A stretch of 64,000 bases of DNA from Streptomyces sp. I6 (GCA_003725745.1 RHDP01000001.1:3735001-3799000); one strand, 5' to 3'. Shown: positions 9,003 to 20,139, counted from the first letter of the stretch. The notes: generated from the sequence alone by a model not told the origin. Program-made: numbers and translations.

Positions 9003-9671
9003 GTGAAGGTGAACAAGAAGGTTGCGGCCGCCGTGTCCGGCGGTGCCGTGCTGGTGCTCGCGCTGACGGGCTGCGGTGGCGAAGACGACGGCGCAAAGGT
9101 GGACGCCTGGGCGAAGAGCGTCTGCGAGAAGGCGCAGCCGCAGATCCAGAAGCGGGCCGACGCCCAGCAGACCATCATCTCGACCTCTGTCGACGGCAAG
9201 CCCGCCGACATACAGGCGGCCGACTCCAAGGCATTCAAGGACATCGCGGACGCCAACAGGGCACTGGCCTCCGCGGTGCAGGCCGCGGGCACCCCGCCCG
9301 GCGAGGGCCAGGAGCAGCTCCGGCAGGACGCGATCAAGGAGCTCAACGCCACCGCCACCGCGTATCTGGACCTCAAGAAGAAGGTCGACGAACTCGACCC
9401 CGAGGACCAGCAGAAGTTCGCGGACGGCCTGCAGGACGTCGCGAACGGGCTCAAGAAGATCCAGAAGACGGACCAGGTCGCCCTCGGCAAACTGCAGTCC
9501 GGTGATCTGGGCAAGGCGATGGGGCAGCAGAAGGGCTGCCAGCGGGTCAAGCCGTCGGTCACCGCGTCCGCAGGCGCAGGCGACGTCTCCTCCGAACCCA
9601 GCAGCAAGCCGTCGAACGCGGCCGGCCCGTCGAACGCGGCCGGGACGGCGGAGCCCGAGCCGTCCGAGTAG
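9003..9671 (+). CDS. Small secreted lipoprotein of unknown function
   Basis: 222 residues from GTG 9003; GGAAGGGA at 8987-8994 decides this start over the longer reading from 8961. A signal peptide KVNKKVAAAVSGGAVLVLA ends in a lipobox LTGC, so Cys is the predicted lipidation site. The mature part is helical and charged, with one Cys pair (VCEKAQPQIQKRAD and QKGCQRVKP), and ends in a Ser/Ala/Pro-rich tail with the direct repeat PSNAAG. I do not recognise a functional domain. It sits between hppA and a methyltransferase on the same strand. Confidence 0.85.
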   Translation: MKVNKKVAAAVSGGAVLVLALTGCGGEDDGAKVDAWAKSVCEKAQPQIQKRADAQQTIISTSVDGKPADIQAADSKAFKDIADANRALASAVQAAGTPPGEGQEQLRQDAIKELNATATAYLDLKKKVDELDPEDQQKFADGLQDVANGLKKIQKTDQVALGKLQSGDLGKAMGQQKGCQRVKPSVTASAGAGDVSSEPSSKPSNAAGPSNAAGTAEPEPSE

Positions 9672-9793
9672 CAAGCCGGTCACGCGCACGGGTGGGGGCG
9701 GACGTGTGGACGGACGTGCGGGCAGGCGGACGTGCCCGGCCGCGCCTCGCTGCCGCGCCGCGGCAGTGACGGCGCAGGCCGAATGCCGCGGGT

Positions 9794-9799
9794 CAGAAT
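9794..9799 (+). promoter_or_regulatory. -10-like hexamer for a leaderless transcript
   Basis: CAGAAT ends exactly 6 nt before GTG 9806, and no ribosome-binding site precedes the GTG. This is the spacing of leaderless mRNAs, common in Streptomyces. No clear -35 is visible. Confidence 0.4.
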
Positions 9800-9805
9800 G
9801 GTTCC

Positions 9806-11322
9806 GTGAGTACGACCAGCCTCGCCGCAGGCCTCCCCGTTCCCGACCGGTCCGCCCGGCTCCGCGACGCACTGATCGCCGCCGACTTCACCGCCGACGG
9901 GCTGCTCGAGCTGCTCGGTGCGCCCGCCTACAGCGCTCTCGCCCGCAGCGAGACCGTGCCCGCCCTGCGTGCCACGCGAGGCGACTCCCCGCTGGAGGCG
10001 CTGGTTCGGCTGTTCCTTCTGCAGCGGCCGGTGGCGGCCGGACGCGCCCGGGAGGCCCTGCCCCTGGACGTGGCGCTCGCCGACGGCTGGGTGGCCGAGT
10101 TCTCCGACGGTGTCCGGGCGACCGTGGACGTCCGCCCGTACGGCGGGCCGGAGGGGCAGGACTGGTACATCGTCTCCGACCTCGGCTGCGCGGTGGGCGG
10201 CGCCGGCGGCGCGAGCGGCCGTGCCGAGGGTGTCGTCCTGGGGGTCGGCGGAGCCTCCACCACCCTCGCCGGCATCACGGTCCGCGATCCGGTGGCCTCC
10301 GCCCTCGACCTGGGCACCGGCTCCGGCATCCAGGCACTCCACGCCACCCGGCACGCCACCCGCGTCACGGCCACCGACCTCAACCCGCGGGCCCTGGTCT
10401 TCACCCGGCTCACTCTGGCGCTGTCCGGCGCGCCCGAGGCGGATCTGCGCGAGGGTTCGCTCTACGCGCCGGTCGGACCGGATACGTACGACCTGATCGT
10501 GTCGAACCCGCCGTTCGTCATCTCGCCGGGTGCGCGGCTCACGTACCGGGACGGCGGAATGGGCGGGGACGATCTGTGCCGCTCGCTCGTTCAGCAGGCC
10601 GGGGAACGGCTCAACGAAGGGGGTTCGCGCACTTCCTCGCGAACTGGCAGCACATGGCGGGGGAGGACTGGCAGGAGCGGGTGCGCTCCTGGGTGCCGCG
10701 CGGCTGCGACGCCTGGATCGTTCAGCGCGAGGTCCAGGACGTGACGCAGTACGCCGAGCTCTGGCTCCGGGACAGTGGTGACCACCGCGCCGCTCCCGAG
10801 GAGTACGCGGCGCGGTACGACGCATGGCTCGACGAGTTCGAGGCGCGCGGGACCAAGGCGGTCGGCTTCGGCTGGATCGTGCTGCGGAAGACGGACTCGG
10901 ACCGGCCGTCGATCCTCGTCGAGGAGTGGCCCCACCCGGTCGAGCAGCCGCTCGGCGACGCCGTGCGGGACCACTTCGTCCGGCAGGACTATCTGCGCAC
11001 GCACGACGACGCGGCGCTGCTCGCCGACCACTTCGTGCTCGCCGACGACGTGGTGCAGGAGCAGGTCGGGCTGCCTGGCGCGGAGGACCCGGAGCACGTC
11101 GTGCTGCGCCAGAGCCGCGGTATGCGTCGTGCCACGAAGGTGGACACGGTCGGTGCCGGCTTCGCGGGCGTCTGCGACGGCACGCTGAGTGCGGGGCGGA
11201 TCCTCGACGCCATCGCCCAGCTGGTCGGCGAGGACCCGGTGCTGCTGCGCGACCGCACGCCGGAGGCGATCAGGCTGCTGGTGAGTGAGGGCTTCCTGGA
11301 GCCCGCCGTTCCACGTGGGTGA
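9806..11322 (+). CDS. Class I SAM-dependent methyltransferase (N6-adenine/NPPF type; one frameshift)
   Basis: About 505 residues. An N-terminal domain precedes the Rossmann methyltransferase core: motif I reads ALDLGTGSGIQALHATRH and motif IV is SNPPFVISPG, the NPPF/Y signature of amino-methyltransferases acting on adenine, glutamine or similar nitrogen. The frame breaks in the five-G run at 10619-10623; adding one G joins ERLNEGG to FAHFLANWQHMAGEDWQERV. The C-terminal ~200 residues, a DUF7059-like region, then continue to 11322. The GTG at 9806 lies 6 nt after a -10-like box and has no SD. The substrate is unknown. Confidence 0.86.
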
Positions 11323-12057
11323 CGTGTGGCGGGGCGGGCGCCGTGGCCGACGTGTGCCGGGGCGGGCGTGATCGTGCCGTGCGGTGCCGCTCAGCGCGGC
11401 TGAGCCGTGCGCCGGATGCCCGGTGCCGGCTGCCGGCTGCCGGGCGTGATCGTCCCGGACCGGCCGTGCCCGGGCGCGGGGGCGGCGCTCGCGGCACCCG
11501 TCCGGGTCCGCCACCCCGGCCGCGTGGTGGGCGCCGCCCTGCGCCGGAACGTTTCCTTCCTCCCTGGGCGGGTCACAGGTCCGCTCGCGCGTTTCCGGGC
11601 CCGGAGCGGCACCCTCCGGTCTTGAAGACGATGCCCGTCGGCCATCTCCTCCGCCGTGAACCGGCCATTGTGCGCCCGTCCGGGCGGGTACCGGGCGGGC
11701 GCCGGCACAGCTGCTGAGGGCACCCGGGCGCCGGTGCAGCCGGCGAGTGCGCCGCTCCGGGGCGGTGCCGACCGCCACGGCGGCTGTCCGGGTGCCCCGC
11801 TCAGGTCGCGACTCCGTCCCCTTCGTCCTCTTCGTCCCCTCCCGCCCACTCCACCCACGTCGCCTACTCCGATTGCTCCGTTTACTCCGTTTTGCGTCGC
11901 TTGCATCTCCTGCGCCGCTTGCTCCGCGAATCGTCCGCACCGGCGCCGCCCGGGTGAACCCCTGTCGCGTTCACCTGGAATTCGCGTGGCTGACGCCCAG
12001 AGCTGCCAGCCTCGGCAACAGGGCTTCCCTGGTCAGGCCGAGCAACGGGAGACGGGC
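11323..12057. other. 735-bp gap without a supported gene; period-9 low-complexity tract
   Basis: No ORF here shows a convincing protein. Nt 11830-11895 hold an imperfect 9-nt repeat; on the minus strand units such as AACGGAGTA, AACGGAGCA and ATCGGAGTA follow one another. The rest is unstructured GC-rich spacer. Confidence 0.6.
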
Positions 12058-12255
12058 ATGGAGAGCGGTCCGGCGATCTTCGCGGGAACGGTGTTCGCGC
12101 TGTTCGGAGCCGCACTGCTGATATGGACGGGGGCGAGGGTCCGGCACCGGGCCCCGGTCGCGCACGGCGTGAATCCCGCCACGGCCGCGACCCTGAGCAC
12201 GGTCTTCGGTACCGCTCTCCTGCTCGCCGGCGTCTGGTGCCTCAGCCGCGTCTGA
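12058..12255 (+). CDS. Small two-helix membrane protein, hypothetical
   Basis: 65 residues from ATG 12058 with GGGAGA at 12047-12052. Two hydrophobic helices, [17 protein letters not shown] and [17 protein letters not shown], are separated by a polar loop ([17 protein letters not shown]), so both ends should lie on the same side of the membrane. Shorter than most annotated genes but with codon bias and SD typical of its neighbours. No function recognised. It lies directly upstream of topA on the same strand. Confidence 0.72.
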   Translation: MESGPAIFAGTVFALFGAALLIWTGARVRHRAPVAHGVNPATAATLSTVFGTALLLAGVWCLSRV

Positions 12256-12370
12256 ACGCCTCGCGACCCTCGTCAGGCCGCCTCCTCCCGTCGCCCGCCG
12301 TGGGAGTCCGGGCGGCAGGAATGCCCGGAGTCGGGTTACCGTTCGAGTGGCCGTTGCGAACTTTTGCCGT

Positions 12371-12456
12371 TTGACACGGGGGCGGGTTGTACCGTCACAC
12401 TCCGCAGCGACAGCAAAGTGCAGTACGGCCGTACGCCGTACGTTGTACGCCGTACG
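12371..12456 (+). promoter_or_regulatory. topA upstream region: consensus -35 and repeated GTACGCCGTACG boxes
   Basis: TTGACA, a perfect -35, lies at 12371-12376, though no good -10 follows at 17-18 nt. Two copies of GTACGCCGTACG (12431-12442 and 12445-12456), preceded by the palindrome GTACGGCCGTAC (12423-12434), lie 36-69 bp upstream of the start. This is seen directly; an operator role is inference. topA is supercoiling-regulated in Streptomyces. Confidence 0.5.
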
Positions 12457-12491
12457 AGCCCACCGAGCGTCGACCGGAGAGAAGAGCGAAG

Positions 12492-15422
12492 TTGTCCCGA
12501 CCAGCGAGACCGCACAGGGCGGCCGCCGACTCGTCATCGTCGAGTCGCCTGCCAAGGCGAAGACGATCAAGGGCTACCTGGGCCCCGGCTATGTCGTCGA
12601 GGCAAGCGTCGGGCACATCCGCGACCTCCCGAACGGTGCCGCAGAGGTCCCCGAGAAGTACACCGGCGAGGTGCGGCGTCTCGGGGTGGACGTCGAGCGC
12701 GACTTCCAGCCCGTCTACGTCGTCAACGCGGACAAGAAGGCACAGGTCAAAAAGCTCAAGGAGCAGCTCGCCGGCTCGGACGAGCTCTACCTCGCCACCG
12801 ATGAGGACCGCGAGGGCGAGGCCATCGCCTGGCATCTGCTGGAGGTTCTCAAGCCCAAGGTCCCGGTCAAGCGGATGGTCTTCCACGAGATCACCAAGGC
12901 CGCGATCCAGGAGGCCGTCGCCAACCCGCGCGAACTCAACAAGCGCATGGTCGACGCCCAGGAGACCCGCCGCATCCTCGACCGCCTCTACGGCTACGAG
13001 GTGTCGCCGGTCCTCTGGAAGAAGGTCATGCCGCGGCTGTCAGCGGGCCGTGTCCAGTCCGTGGCCACCCGCCTGGTCGTCGAGCGCGAGCGGGAGCGCA
13101 TCGCCTTCCGCTCCGCCGAGTACTGGGACCTGACCGGCACGTTCTCCGCGGGCCGTGCCGGATGGGGCCCCGCCCGGAGGCCGGCGGAGCGTCCGACCCG
13201 GCCGCCTTCACCGCCCGGCTGGCCACCGTCGACGGACGGCGCGTCGCCCAGGGCCGCGACTTCGGCCCCGACGGACGGCTCAAGTCGGACCAGGTGCTCC
13301 ACCTCGACGAGGAGAACGCCCGCGCCCTGAAGGCCGCGCTCGAGAACGCGGCGTTCTCGGTCCGCTCCGTCGAGTCCAAGCCGTACCGCCGCTCGCCGTA
13401 CGCCCCGTTCCGTACGACGACGCTCCAGCAGGAGGCCTCGCGCAAGCTCGGCTTCGGGGCGAAGGCGACGATGCAGATCGCCCAGAAGCTGTACGAGAAC
13501 GGCTTCATCACCTATATGCGTACGGACTCGACCACGCTCTCCGACACGGCGGTCGCGGCGGCCCGAGCACAGGTCACCCAGCTGTACGGCGGCGACTACC
13601 TGCCCGAGAAGCCGCGCACCTACGCCGGGAAGGTCAAGAACGCCCAGGAGGCGCACGAGGCCATCCGCCCCTCGGGCGACCGCTTCCGGACGCCGGCCGA
13701 GACCGGTCTGACCGGCGACCAGTTCCGTCTCTACGAGCTGATCTGGAAGCGGACCGTCGCCTCCCAGATGAAGGACGCGGTCGGCAACTCCGTCACCGTC
13801 AGGATCGGCGGAACCGGCTCCGACGGCCGGGACGCCGAGTTCTCCGCCTCCGGCAAGACCATCACGTTCCACGGCTTCATGAAGGCGTACGTCGAGGGCG
13901 CCGACGATCCCAACGCCGAGCTGGACGACCGCGAGCGCCGGCTGCCGCAGGTCGCCGAGGGCGACCGGCTCACCGCCGAGGAGATCACGGCGGACGGGCA
14001 CGCCACCAAGCCCCCGGCCCGCTACACCGAGGCCAGCCTGGTCAAGGAACTGGAGGAGCGCGAGATCGGCCGCCCGTCGACGTACGCGTCGATCATCGGC
14101 ACCATCCTCGACCGCGGCTACGTCTTCAAGAAGGGCACGGCGCTCGTGCCGTCCTTCCTCTCCTTCGCCGTGGTCAACCTGCTGGAGAAGCACTTCGGCC
14201 GGCTCGTCGACTACGACTTCACCGCCAGGATGGAGGACGACCTCGACCGCATCGCGCGGGGCGAGGCCCAGGCGGTGCCGTGGCTGAGGCGCTTCTACTT
14301 CGGCGAGACCGCGCCCGGCGGCGGCTTCGCCGCGGGAGCGGAGGGGGCGCCGCCGAGGCGGGCAACGGCGACGGCGACCACCTCGGCGGACTCAAGGAAC
14401 TCGTCACCGACCTCGGCGCGATCGACGCCCGGGAGATCTCGTCCTTCCCGGTCGGCGGCGGCATCGTGCTGCGGGTCGGCCGCTACGGGCCGTACGTCGA
14501 GCGCGGCGAGAAGGACGCGGAGGGCCACCAGCGCGCCGACGTGCCGGCCGACCTGGCGCCGGACGAGCTGACCGTCGAGCTCGCCGAGGAACTGCTGGCC
14601 AAGCCGAGCGGCGACTTCGAGCTGGGCAGGGACCCCGAGACCGGTAACGAGATCGTCGCGAAGGACGGCCGCTACGGCCCGTACGTCACCGAGATCCTGC
14701 CCGAGGGCACACCGAAGACCGGCAAGAACGCGGTGAAGCCGCGGACCGCGTCCCTCTTCAAGTCGATGGCCCTCGACACGGTGACCCTCGAGGAAGCGCT
14801 CCGGCTGATGTCGCTGCCGCGCGTCGTCGGCACGGACGCCGAGGGCGTCGAGATCACCGCGCAGAACGGCCGCTACGGCCCGTACCTGAAGAGGGGCACG
14901 GACTCCCGCTCCCTGGAGACCGAGGACCAGATCTTCGGCATCACCCTGGACGAGGCGCTGGCGATCTACGCGCAGCCCAAGCAGCGCGGCCGCGCGGCGG
15001 CCAAGCCTCCGCTGAAGGAACTCGGCACGGATCCGGTGAGCGAGCGTCCGGTCGTGGTGAAGGACGGCCGCTTCGGCCCGTACGTCACCGACGGCGAGAC
15101 CAACGCGACCCTGCGGACCGCTGACAGCGTCGAGACCATCACACCGGAGCGCGGTTACGAGCTGCTCGCCGAGAAGCGGGCCAAGGGCCCGGTGAAGAAG
15201 ACCGCCAGGAAGGCCCCCGCGAAGAAGGCTGCGGCCAAGAAGACCGCGGCGAAGAAGACGGCCGCGAAGAAGGCGACGGCCAGGAAGACCACGCCCGAGA
15301 AGGCCGCGGCGAAGGCGACGGCCAGGAAGACCACGCCCGAGAAGGCCGCGGCGAAGGCGGCCGCCAGGAAGACCCCGCCCGAGAAGGCCGCGGCGAAGGC
15401 GCCGTCCTCCTCGGACGCGTAG
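12492..15422 (+). CDS. topA: DNA topoisomerase I, type IA (three frameshifts)
   Basis: About 975 residues. TTG 12492 has GGAGAGAAG seven bases upstream and, after restoring one C in 12496-12498, begins [19 protein letters not shown]. The TOPRIM domain ([16 protein letters not shown]) is followed by the active-site Tyr in [14 protein letters not shown] near residue 341. The C-terminal half has repeated NGRYGPYLK / GRFGPYVT modules and ends in a Lys/Ala tail ([12 protein letters not shown]), which in Streptomyces TopA aids processive relaxation. Further breaks lie at about 13163-13175 and 14341-14357. topA is essential in relatives, so these are most likely sequence errors. Confidence 0.95.
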
Positions 15423-15437
15423 CGCGGCGCGCCGCGC
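15422..15437. terminator. 16-bp perfect palindrome at topA stop
   Basis: GCGCGGCGCGCCGCGC begins at the last base of the topA stop codon. It could act as a U-less terminator; the very short arms make this uncertain. Confidence 0.4.
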
Positions 15438-15564
15438 GGCACAGGCGGCGCACGCATCCGGGCGAAGGTGCCCTGCGGAGGACGCGGGACACCCCCGGTC
15501 GTCCCAGCGGGCACTCGCCGCCCGTTTGTTCGGGCGGGACCTCCGAGGAGCGACCTCCTCCGGA

Positions 15565-15570
15565 TAGGCT
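15565..15570 (+). promoter_or_regulatory. -10 box TAGGCT of the tmk fusion gene (leaderless)
   Basis: TAGGCT ends 6 nt before ATG 15577, the same hexamer and spacing as at 20327-20332 before another gene. No SD lies between, so the transcript is predicted to start at or next to the ATG. Confidence 0.55.
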
Positions 15571-15576
15571 GGGCGG

Positions 15577-18500
15577 ATGACGCGAGCCGAGCAGCCAACG
15601 GCCCAGAGCCCCACCTCTGAACCCGAAGCCCGTGCCGCCGACGCACTGGCAGCGGACTCACGCGAGCGCGCCGTACGGTCGCTCCTGCGTGTACCCGCGC
15701 TGCGGCGGCTGTGGAGCGCGCAAGCCGTCGGCGGCACCGGTGACGCGCTCGCCCTCCTGGTGCTGGTCCTCCTGGCGCTCCAGACGGCGGTCGCCGAAGG
15801 GGCCTTCGGCGGCGGATACCGGGGCGCCGCCTTCGCCGTCGCCGCCGTCTTCGGGGTCCGCCTCCTCGCCACGTTCCTCTTCGGGGCGGTACTCCTCGGT
15901 CCGCTCACCGCGCTGACCGCAACGAGCGGGCCCCTGGACCGGCGCTGGACGATGATCGGCGCCGACGGCCTCCGCATCGCCCTCCTCGTCATCGCCCCGC
16001 TGTGGATCGGCTGGACCCCGGGCAGCGCGGTGGCGTACGTGCTCGCCACGGTCTTCGTCACCGGCGTCGCGGAACGCTTCTGGACCGTCGCCCGGGAGAG
16101 CGCCGCTCCGGCGCTGCTCCCCCGCCGCCTCCGGAGGGCACGGCCGTCCGCCCACTGCCCGACCAACAGGACGCCCTTCGGAGGCTGTCCCTCCGCACCT
16201 CCTTCGCGGTCGTCCCGGCCGGTGCCGCCGCTCTGCTGGTGGCGACGCTGATCGGCAACCTGCTCGGCACCGGTGTCGAGTGGTTCTCGGTGCACCAGGC
16301 CGCGCTCGGGTCGTATGTGGCGGCGGGCCTCTTCGCCGCTTCCCTGTCCGTCCTGGCCGCCGTCGAACTTCCCGCCGCCCAGACGCCGCGTCCCCGGTCC
16401 CCGCTGGAGGGCCTGCGCCGACCGGCCACCGGCGGCGCACTGGACAAGGGCCGCACGGGCGCCGTCCCGCTGCTGGTAGCGGCCTGCGCCGCGATCGCCG
16501 GGGCCATCGCCTCCGCCGCGGCCGTGTCCGTCCTGCACTCGCGGGACCTGGGCGGCGGCCCGGTCGCCTTCGCCCTGCTCGTCCTGGCCCTGACCGGGGG
16601 CACCGCCCTCGGCGTCCGGGGCGCCCCGAGCGTGCTGCCGGCACTGTCCCGCCGCAGGCTGCTCCCGCTGGTGATCGCCGTCACCGGCGTGGCGCTGCTG
16701 GCGATGGGGCTCGTCCCGGACACGGCGACGGTGCTGTTCCTCGCGGTCCTCGCGGGGGTTCGGCCGGAGTCGCCGCGCAGACCGGGCACGCGCTGATCGA
16801 CCTGGAGACCGAGGAGTTCCGGCGCCCGAGGATCACCGAGCATCTGCAGGCCGTGGTCCGGGTCGCCATCGGATTCGCCGCAGTCGGCGCCCCGCTGCTC
16901 GCCGCCGCCATCGGTCCGCACCGCCTGGCCGGTGGCGACTTCGTCTTCGCACACGGCGGCGCCGCCTTCACACTGATGCTGGTCGGCGCGCTGCTGCTGC
17001 CCGTCTCCGTGATCGTCCTCGCCAGGACCGACGACCGGTCCGGCGTGCCGCTGCGCCGCGACCTGGCCGACGCGGTCCGACGCGGCGCGGACCCCGCCCA
17101 GGCACCCGCGGCCACCGGCTTCTTCATCGCCGTCGAGGGCGGCGACGGCGCGGGCAAGTCCACCCAGGTCGAGGCGCTCGCGGAGTGGATCCGGGCCAAG
17201 GGGCACGAGGTCGTCGTCACCCGGGAGCCCGGTGCCACCCCGGTGGGCAAGCGGCTGCGCTCCATCCTGCTCGACGTCTCGTCGGCCGGGCTGTCCCACC
17301 GTGCCGAGGCCCTCCTGTACGCCGCCGACCGCGCCGAGCACGTCGACACCGTCGTCCGCCCCGCGCTGGAGCGCGGTGCCGTCGTCATCTCGGACCGCTA
17401 CATCGACTCGTCGGTGGCGTACCAGGGCGCGGGACGCGATCTCTCCCCCACCGAGATCGCCCGGATCTCCCGCTGGGCGACGGACGGCCTCGTACCGCAT
17501 CTGACCGTGCTGCTCGACGTCTCCCCGGAGACCGCGCGCGAGCGCTTCACGGAGGCACCGGACCGGCTGGAGTCCGAGCCGGCCGAGTTCCACGGGCGCG
17601 TACGGGCAGGGTTCCTCACCCTGGCCGCCGCCGACCCGGGCCGCTACCTCGTCGTGGACGCGGGCCAGGAGCCCGAGGCCGTCACCACGGTCGTGCGGCA
17701 CCGGCTCGACCGGATGCTCCCGCTCTCCGAAGCCGAGGTGAGGGCCCGCGAGGAGGCGCGGAAGGCCGCCGAGGAGGAGGCCCGCCGCAAGGCCGAGGAA
17801 GAGGCCGCCCGGAGGGCTGAGGAGGAGCGCCTCGAGCGCGAGCGCCAGGCGCAGCTGGCGAAGCTGCGCGCCGAGGAGGAGGAGCGCAAGCGGCGCGAAC
17901 TGGAGGAGGCGCGCCGGCGGGAGGCCGAGCGTCAGGCGGAGGAGGCCAGGCAGCGCGCCGAGGAGGCGAGGCGGCTGGCCGAGGAGGAGCGGCGCCGGCG
18001 CGAGGCCGAGGAGAAGACCGCCCGGGAGGAGGCGGAGCGCCGCCGTCGCCAGGCCGAGGAGGAGGCCCGGCTGAGGGCCGAGGCCGAGGAGCGCCGCCGG
18101 GAGAAGCAGCGCAAGGCCGAGGAGGCCCTGCTGCGGGCCGAGGAGGCGCGCCGGGCCGCGGAGGCGGCGGCCGCCGCGGCCGCGGAATCCTCGGCCCTCG
18201 AGACGACGGTTCCCACCCCTGTGGCGGGTTCGGACGACGCGACGCGGACGGTCGAGACGCCGCGCCCGCGCATCGACATGACGAAGGAGGACGCGGAGAC
18301 GGCGGTCCTCCCGCAGGTGCCGCGGCCTCCGGACGGAAGCGCGCAGGGTGCACGGGGAGCGGAACCGGGGAGCGCGCCGGCCTCCGCGGGGCAGGCCGAC
18401 GAGACGGCGGTGCTTCCGCCGGTGCGGGGCGCACGGCCGGGGTCCGCCGGAGCCGACGAGACCGCGGTACTGCCCCCGGTGCGGGGCGAAAACCCCGCGG

Positions 18501-18709
18501 ACCGTGTGCCGCCGGGCCTCTTCCGCGACGAGCGGTCCGCCCCGGCGGAGGAGCAGCGCACGCGCGAGCTGCCCCGGGTCGACGAGGAGGGACGGCCGCG
18601 CCGCCGCTCCGACTGGGCGGAGGAGACGCCGCTCGACGACCTGCCGACGCTGGCGGACGAACTGCTGGGCTCGCGCGACGACGAGGACGACGGGCGCCGG
18701 GGGCGCTAG
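15577..18709 (+). CDS. tmk: MFS-like membrane domain fused to thymidylate kinase (two frameshifts)
   Basis: About 1045 residues. Residues ~30-500 form an MFS-like membrane domain of roughly twelve helices. dTMP kinase follows, with the P-loop FIAVEGGDGAGKSTQVEALA (nt ~17117), the DR(Y/H) motif in ISDRYIDSSVAYQGAGRDL, and the TREPG loop. After it come ~160 residues of Glu/Arg/Ala-rich predicted coiled coil (nt ~17725-18180) and a disordered acidic tail with three ETAVLP motifs. Breaks: C run 16119-16123 (restores APALLPPPPPEGTA) and G run 16754-16758. This fusion is known in Streptomyces, where it supplies dTDP for DNA synthesis; the membrane domain's role is unknown. Confidence 0.93.
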
Positions 18710-18715
18710 GCGGAG

Positions 18716-18759
18716 CCGGCCGCGGCCCAGCCGGACCGGGCCGGCTGGGCCGCGGCCGG
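18716..18759. terminator. Perfect 19-bp hairpin after tmk
   Basis: The 19-nt arm at 18716-18734 pairs exactly with 18741-18759 across a 6-nt loop (ACCGGG). It starts 6 bp after the tmk stop. There is no T tract, but the stem is very stable, so a strong terminator is likely. Confidence 0.82.
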
Positions 18760-18933
18760 TCGCGGGCCGCGCGGGGGAGGCGCCCGCCGGCCGGTGGCTG
18801 CCCTGCCGGCGGTTGTCCACAGGCGGCAGGGAGTGTCCGACCCCTGCCCCACAATGGGAACCCGGTGCGGGACTCGTGGCGCGCAGCCCGTGTCCCCATG
18901 GCTCATACGACGGCGGAAGGCGGTGGCGGCAGC

Positions 18934-20139
18934 ATGGCCGTGTGGGACGACCTGGTCGGCCAGGAGCGTGTCCAGGAGCAGCTTGCCGCCGCGGCGCGGG
19001 ACGCCGACGCGCTCGTCACGGCGGAGTCGGCGGGGGAGCAGGCGCCCGCCGCGTCGAGGATGACGCACGCCTGGCTGTTCACCGGCCCGCCCGGTTCGGG
19101 CCGTTCCACCGCGGCTCGCGCCTTCGCGGCCGCCCTGCAGTGCACCAGCCCCGACCGGGCCCTGGGCGGCGCTCCGGGCTGCGGGTTCTGCGACGGCTGC
19201 CACACCAGTCTGGTCGGCACGCATTCCGACGTCGAGGTGGTCCGGACGGACCTGCTGTCCATCGGTGTGAAGGAGACCCGTGACCTCGTCCGCCGCGCGC
19301 AGCTTTCGCCCGCGGTCGGCCGCTGGCAGGTCATCGTGCTGGAGGACGCCGACCGTCTCACCGAGGGCGCGGGCAACGTCCTGCTGAAGGCCGTGGAGGA
19401 GCCCGCCCCGCGTACGGTCTGGCTGCTGTGCGCGCCGTCCCTGGAGGACGTACTTCCCACGATCCGTTCCCGCTGCCGTCACCTGTCGCTCCGCACCCCG
19501 TCCGTCGAGGCCGTGGCGGACACGCTGATCAGGCGGGACGGCATCGAGCCCGACGCCGCCCGGTCCGCCGCCCGGGCGACCCAGGGGCATATCGGCCGGG
19601 CCCGCCGACTCGCCACCGACGAGGCTTCGCGCGCCCGCAGGGCGACCGTGCTGAAGCTCCCGCTGAGGGTGGAGGACATAGGCGGCTGCCTGAGGGCGGC
19701 ACAGGAGCTGATCGACGCGGCGGCGGAGGACGCGCGACAGGTCTCGGAGGAGATCGACGTCAGGGAGACCGAGGACCTCAGGGCGGCCCTGGGCGCGGCG
19801 GCGGGCGGCCGGATGCCGCGGGGCACCGCGGGGGCGATGAAGGAACTGGAGGACAAGCAGAAGCGCCGTCGCACCCGCACTCAGCGGGACAGCCTCGATC
19901 TCGCGCTCACCGATCTCACGGGCTTCTACCGGGACGTGCTCGCGCTCCAGCTCGGTTCGAGGGTCGCCCTCGCCAACGAGGACGTACGGGAGGCACTCGA
20001 CCGGGTGGCGCGCGGTTCCAGCCCGGAGGGGACCCTGCGCCGGATGGAGGCGGTCCTCGCCTGCCGTGAGGCCCTGGACACGAATGTGGCGCCGCTGCTG
20101 GCGGTGGAGGCCATGGCGATGGCGCTGCGCACGGGGTGA
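18934..20139 (+). CDS. holB: DNA polymerase III subunit delta'
   Basis: 401 residues from ATG 18934 (MAVWDDLVGQERVQEQL). AAA+ clamp-loader fold: the Walker A reads GPPGSGRST, with Arg replacing the catalytic Lys as in non-hydrolysing delta' subunits. A zinc module CGFCDGCH follows an upstream Cys, then VIVLEDADRLTEGAGNVLLKAVEEP, and an SRC motif in IRSRCRHLSLRTP. These fit delta' rather than tau/gamma. The C-terminal region is charged and helical. It follows tmk, as in many bacteria. GGAAGG at 18915-18920 is a distant SD; earlier in-frame starts cannot be excluded. Confidence 0.92.
   Translation: MAVWDDLVGQERVQEQLAAAARDADALVTAESAGEQAPAASRMTHAWLFTGPPGSGRSTAARAFAAALQCTSPDRALGGAPGCGFCDGCHTSLVGTHSDVEVVRTDLLSIGVKETRDLVRRAQLSPAVGRWQVIVLEDADRLTEGAGNVLLKAVEEPAPRTVWLLCAPSLEDVLPTIRSRCRHLSLRTPSVEAVADTLIRRDGIEPDAARSAARATQGHIGRARRLATDEASRARRATVLKLPLRVEDIGGCLRAAQELIDAAAEDARQVSEEIDVRETEDLRAALGAAAGGRMPRGTAGAMKELEDKQKRRRTRTQRDSLDLALTDLTGFYRDVLALQLGSRVALANEDVREALDRVARGSSPEGTLRRMEAVLACREALDTNVAPLLAVEAMAMALRTG

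Noticed and set aside
15423-18709. Separate MFS transporter gene followed by an independent tmk
   Set aside because: After restoring the two missing bases a single uninterrupted protein results, matching the known Streptomyces fusion.
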